Assembly: GCA_015485235.1 (NCBI GenBank)
Contig: WFTX01000211.1
Coordinates: 1 to 7,451, forward strand
Length of the DNA stretch: 7,451 nucleotides
Origin: Nitrospirota bacterium
GTDB lineage: Bacteria; Nitrospirota; Thermodesulfovibrionia; Thermodesulfovibrionales; JdFR-85
Direction: 5' to 3'
This document shows positions 5,819-7,451 of this stretch, piece by piece. The notes below the pieces were generated by a model. It was not told where the DNA came from. It saw only the letters and a program-made list of their open reading frames with translations, and ran no database searches. The position numbers and the translations under genes were made by a program. Every line of letters starts with the position of its first letter. Position 1 is the stretch's first letter.

Positions 5819-7009
5819 TCATTCGACCCAGCGGCCAGGTGGTGTCAAAAGAAATTCCTCGATATCTATTCCTCCCCTTCCCACCAGCAGATTCCTGCTT
5901 ACTCTGAACTCTCTTGAAAACGCCTTCATCCCTGGCAGAGTGACCTTTTTCCGGCCACTCTTTACCTCAATTGCTGTCAGGAATCTACCCCTCTTCAGAA
6001 CAAAGTCCACCTCACGGTTCCGGCCTGACCAGTAAAAGAGTTCCATGTCCGTGCCGGCGATTCCATTGGCAAGTGCTGCACCAATCGCTGACTCTACCAG
6101 CCTTCCCCAGTACTCTGAATCTCCCTTTGCCTCTTCAAGGGTAAGATTTGACAGCCCTGTCATCAGGGCAGTATTGAGAACAAGCAGTTTGGGGCTTGAT
6201 GCCCTCCGCCTTATATGCTGTCCGGCATACTTCTGAAGCCCCATGACAAGCCCTGCACCTTTCAGCAGCTCCAGGTAATGAGCAAGGGTAGTTGTATTCC
6301 CTGCATCTTGAAGTTGACCAAGCATCTTCTGATAAGAAAGTACCTGACCTGAATAGAGACAACTGAGTTCAAACAACCGTCTTAACAGGACTGGCTTGTC
6401 CACCCTGCTCATCAGAAGGATGTCCCTCGATATTGCAGGTTCTATCAGAGAATCAGTTATATAGCTGCGCCAGCGATCCGGTTCATCGATCAGACTGGCA
6501 GCGCCGGGGTATCCACCGTAAAAGACATACTGATTCACGTCCCAGCCGAAGGCATCCCTCATTTCGGCATAAGACCAGTGAGTCACCGGAATGACCTCGA
6601 ACCTCCCTGCAAGGCTCTCCGTCAATCCCCTCTGGACGAGAAGGGGTGATGAACCCAGCAAGACGACATGGATGGATATCCCCTTGAGGGTGTCTTCATC
6701 CCACAATCTCTTTACAGTCTCAGACCATCCGCTTATCTTCTGGATTTCGTCAAGAACAAGAAGGGCCTTTCTCCGCCTTGTCTTCCCTGTTTTTGCCCTG
6801 ATAGTCTCCCATTGCTGCTCTATCCACACAAGGTCCTTCAGGACCGGCTCATCAGCGGTAGCATAATGGCATGGTAACTTCAAGGCATCCATCAACTGCC
6901 TTGCAAGGGTGGTTTTGCCGGTCTGCCTCGGTCCAGCGAGTACCTGGATGAACCTTCTTTGTTCAGAAAGCCTCTTTAAAAGTGTCTTATAAACAGGACG
7001 TTTATACAT
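5819..7009 (-). CDS. AAA_14/DUF4143 ATPase with PD-(D/E)xK-like C-terminus
   Basis: A P-loop ATPase of 396 residues from the ATG at 7009, or 404 from 7033; numbering here is for the shorter form. Walker A is GPRQTGKTT (26-34), Walker B LLVLDEIQK (83-91), and a sensor-like VVLLGSSP follows (115-122). The second half is DUF4143-like, and near residues 332-350 NREVDF...AIEVKSG gives Asp335, Glu348 and Lys350, the D-(E)xK arrangement of nuclease-fold domains. Family function is poorly defined; such genes are common in accessory DNA. The start at 7009 (MYKRPVY) gives the usual 25-residue lead to Walker A and lies just downstream of the predicted transcription start; neither start has a clear ribosome binding site. 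The gene converges on rluD with a 23-bp gap and no visible terminator. Confidence 0.88.
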   Translation of the reverse strand: MYKRPVYKTLLKRLSEQRRFIQVLAGPRQTGKTTLARQLMDALKLPCHYATADEPVLKDLVWIEQQWETIRAKTGKTRRRKALLVLDEIQKISGWSETVKRLWDEDTLKGISIHVVLLGSSPLLVQRGLTESLAGRFEVIPVTHWSYAEMRDAFGWDVNQYVFYGGYPGAASLIDEPDRWRSYITDSLIEPAISRDILLMSRVDKPVLLRRLFELSCLYSGQVLSYQKMLGQLQDAGNTTTLAHYLELLKGAGLVMGLQKYAGQHIRRRASSPKLLVLNTALMTGLSNLTLEEAKGDSEYWGRLVESAIGAALANGIAGTDMELFYWSGRNREVDFVLKRGRFLTAIEVKSGRKKVTLPGMKAFSREFRVSRNLLVGRGGIDIEEFLLTPPGRWVE

Positions 7010-7016
7010 GGCTGAC

Positions 7017-7060
7017 AATTTACTCAATACCATGAGTAAATTTACTCAAAATCATGAGAA
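7017..7060. repeat. Tandem 22-bp repeat forming overlapping inverted repeats (likely operator)
   Basis: Two adjacent 22-bp units (7017-7038 and 7039-7060) match at 19 of 22 positions. Inside them the half-site TTTACTCA and its complement TGAGTAAA alternate: arms AATTTACTCA (7017-7026) and TGAGTAAATT (7033-7042) around ATACCA, and a 16-bp perfect palindrome TGAGTAAATTTACTCA (7033-7048), with a weaker fourth half-site at 7055-7062. The 22-bp period, about two helical turns, suggests cooperative protein binding. It overlaps the -10 box and the upstream start codon of the ATPase gene. Confidence 0.7.
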
Positions 7061-7068
7061 AATGTCAA
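7039..7068 (-). promoter_or_regulatory. Promoter of the AAA_14/DUF4143 ATPase gene
   Basis: On the minus strand a perfect TTGACA (-35, 7063-7068) is followed after 18 bp by TAAATT (-10, 7039-7044). Transcription would begin near 7032, about 23 nt before the ATG at 7009. The -10 is embedded in the palindromic repeat, so a bound protein would block the polymerase. Confidence 0.5.
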
Positions 7069-7084
7069 TCCCCCTCGCTCGATT

Positions 7085-7114
7085 GTCCGGGCAGAAAAGT
7101 TACCCCTGCCGGAC
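7085..7114. other. Strong hairpin upstream of the ATPase promoter
   Basis: GTCCGG-G-CAG (7085-7094) pairs with CTGCCGGAC (7106-7114): nine base pairs, six of them G-C or C-G in the outer part, with one bulged G and an 11-nt loop. No T-run follows on either strand, so this is a structural element rather than a clear terminator. Confidence 0.4.
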
Positions 7115-7120
7115 CGCATG

Positions 7121-7158
7121 TTTATGCAATGCTTGGGTTAACCTTACAGTTGCATAAA
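7121..7158. repeat. 38-bp dyad with central palindrome
   Basis: TTTATGCAA (7121-7129) and its exact complement TTGCATAAA (7150-7158) are centred on the same axis (7139.5) as the perfect 8-bp palindrome GGTTAACC (7136-7143). Two nested symmetric elements sharing one axis suggest a binding or recombination site for a dimeric protein. The same TTTATGCAA recurs at 7440-7448. Confidence 0.5.
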
Positions 7159-7449
7159 ATCGATCGAAAATGGCGGGGAGTTATGCCCGAAAGCCTCTCC
7201 AGCGATACCTTTGCGTAAGGTGACATCCCCTGAGTCAGGATACCACCCCGGGTTAAGTCCTCCGTTACTGCTTATCCTGAAATATCTCATCGGTTCTGAA
7301 TATGCATAGCGAGCACATAATGTGCCCCTGGCATATCTAAGCGAGCGAATGTGATAAATAAATTTTCCTTACATATCGAAGAACCTCTTAGTCTTTCCAG
7401 GGGTTCTTCCTATGGCTTGAGGGTATGGCTCCCCGCCTGTTTATGCAAC
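7149..7449. mobile_element. Candidate non-autonomous element (MITE-like) with inverted ends
   Basis: The ends GTTGCATAAA (7149-7158) and TTTATGCAAC (7440-7449) are perfect 10-bp inverted repeats. Inside them a second pair, 7172-7195 and 7414-7437, matches in inverted orientation at 19 of 24 positions, beginning with an exact GGCGGGGAG/CTCCCCGCC. The spacing between outer and inner blocks differs (13 versus 2 bp). The roughly 300-bp interior encodes nothing, as expected for a miniature element. No target-site duplication can be judged because the window ends 2 bp after the right end. An IS end, a structured RNA or a repeat cluster are alternatives. Confidence 0.35.
7378..7409. other. Hairpin inside the candidate element
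   Basis: GAAGAACC (7378-7385) and GGTTCTTC (7402-7409) are perfect complements, and three further pairs (one G-T) extend the stem to 11 bp around a 10-nt loop. It lacks a T-run. Its position just inside the right inverted block fits a subterminal structure of a small mobile element or a structured transcript. Confidence 0.4.
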
Positions 7450-7451
7450 AT

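Larger units (their letters stand above)
7061..7451. other. 391-bp non-coding, structure-rich region
   Basis: No reading frame of credible length or composition is present on either strand from the ATPase promoter to the window end. Besides the elements listed separately it holds AGCGAGC twice (7308-7314, 7340-7346), a perfect 13-bp palindrome GCACAT-A-ATGTGC (7313-7325), TCGATCGA (7160-7167), and an inverted pair TCAGGATA/TATCCTGA (7235-7242, 7273-7280). Confidence 0.6.

Noticed and set aside
7061..7451. CRISPR array or integron-like array
   Set aside because: The repeats are few, mostly inverted and unevenly spaced, with no regular repeat-spacer pattern and no integrase or cas gene in view.

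Overview
The window reads as a bacterial chromosome segment of roughly 50% GC. AGG/AGA arginine and ATA isoleucine codons are frequent in the genes, which is common in Nitrospirota and some deltaproteobacterial lineages. That placement is an inference from codon use and gene style only; no rRNA or other marker is present to fix it.

Layout, left to right: (1) 1-253, a doubtful 3' end of a reading frame entering from the left edge, then a short leader; (2) 254-1204 (+), a YhcC/TIGR01212-type radical SAM protein; (3) 1196-1411 (-), a small DUF3553-like protein with a Cys triplet, overlapping the radical SAM gene tail to tail; (4) 1606-2835 (+), a nucleotidyltransferase-fold protein with predicted N-terminal membrane helices and an internal Cys cluster; (5) 2885-2915, a near-perfect 31-nt palindrome between convergent genes; (6) 2923-3669 (-), a FetB/UPF0014-type permease without its ATPase in the window; (7) 3670-4084, promoter-rich intergenic DNA; (8) 4085-4485 (+), a compact hicB-hicA toxin-antitoxin pair; (9) 4520-4708 (+), the truncated start of an exported dienelactone-hydrolase-like gene; (10) 4833-5795 (+), an RluD-type 23S rRNA pseudouridine synthase; (11) 5819-7009 (-), an AAA_14/DUF4143 ATPase with a nuclease-like C-terminal motif; (12) 7010-7451, a non-coding, repeat-rich stretch.

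Most genes are single transcription units on alternating strands, so little joint function can be read from context. The exceptions are hicB-hicA, which overlap by ATGA, and possibly rluD, whose GTG start overlaps a stop codon of a decayed upstream frame. The HicBA pair, the broken hydrolase, the AAA_14/DUF4143 ATPase and the repeat-rich right end give the 3.7-7.4 kb part an accessory character around the housekeeping rluD gene.

The most unusual structure is at the right. The ATPase gene start is preceded by a tandem 22-bp repeat that forms overlapping inverted repeats and contains the likely -10 box, suggesting a self-regulated promoter. Beyond it lie a 38-bp dyad and a roughly 300-bp segment with inverted ends that may be a small non-autonomous mobile element. 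I found no multi-gene system I could call clearly new.
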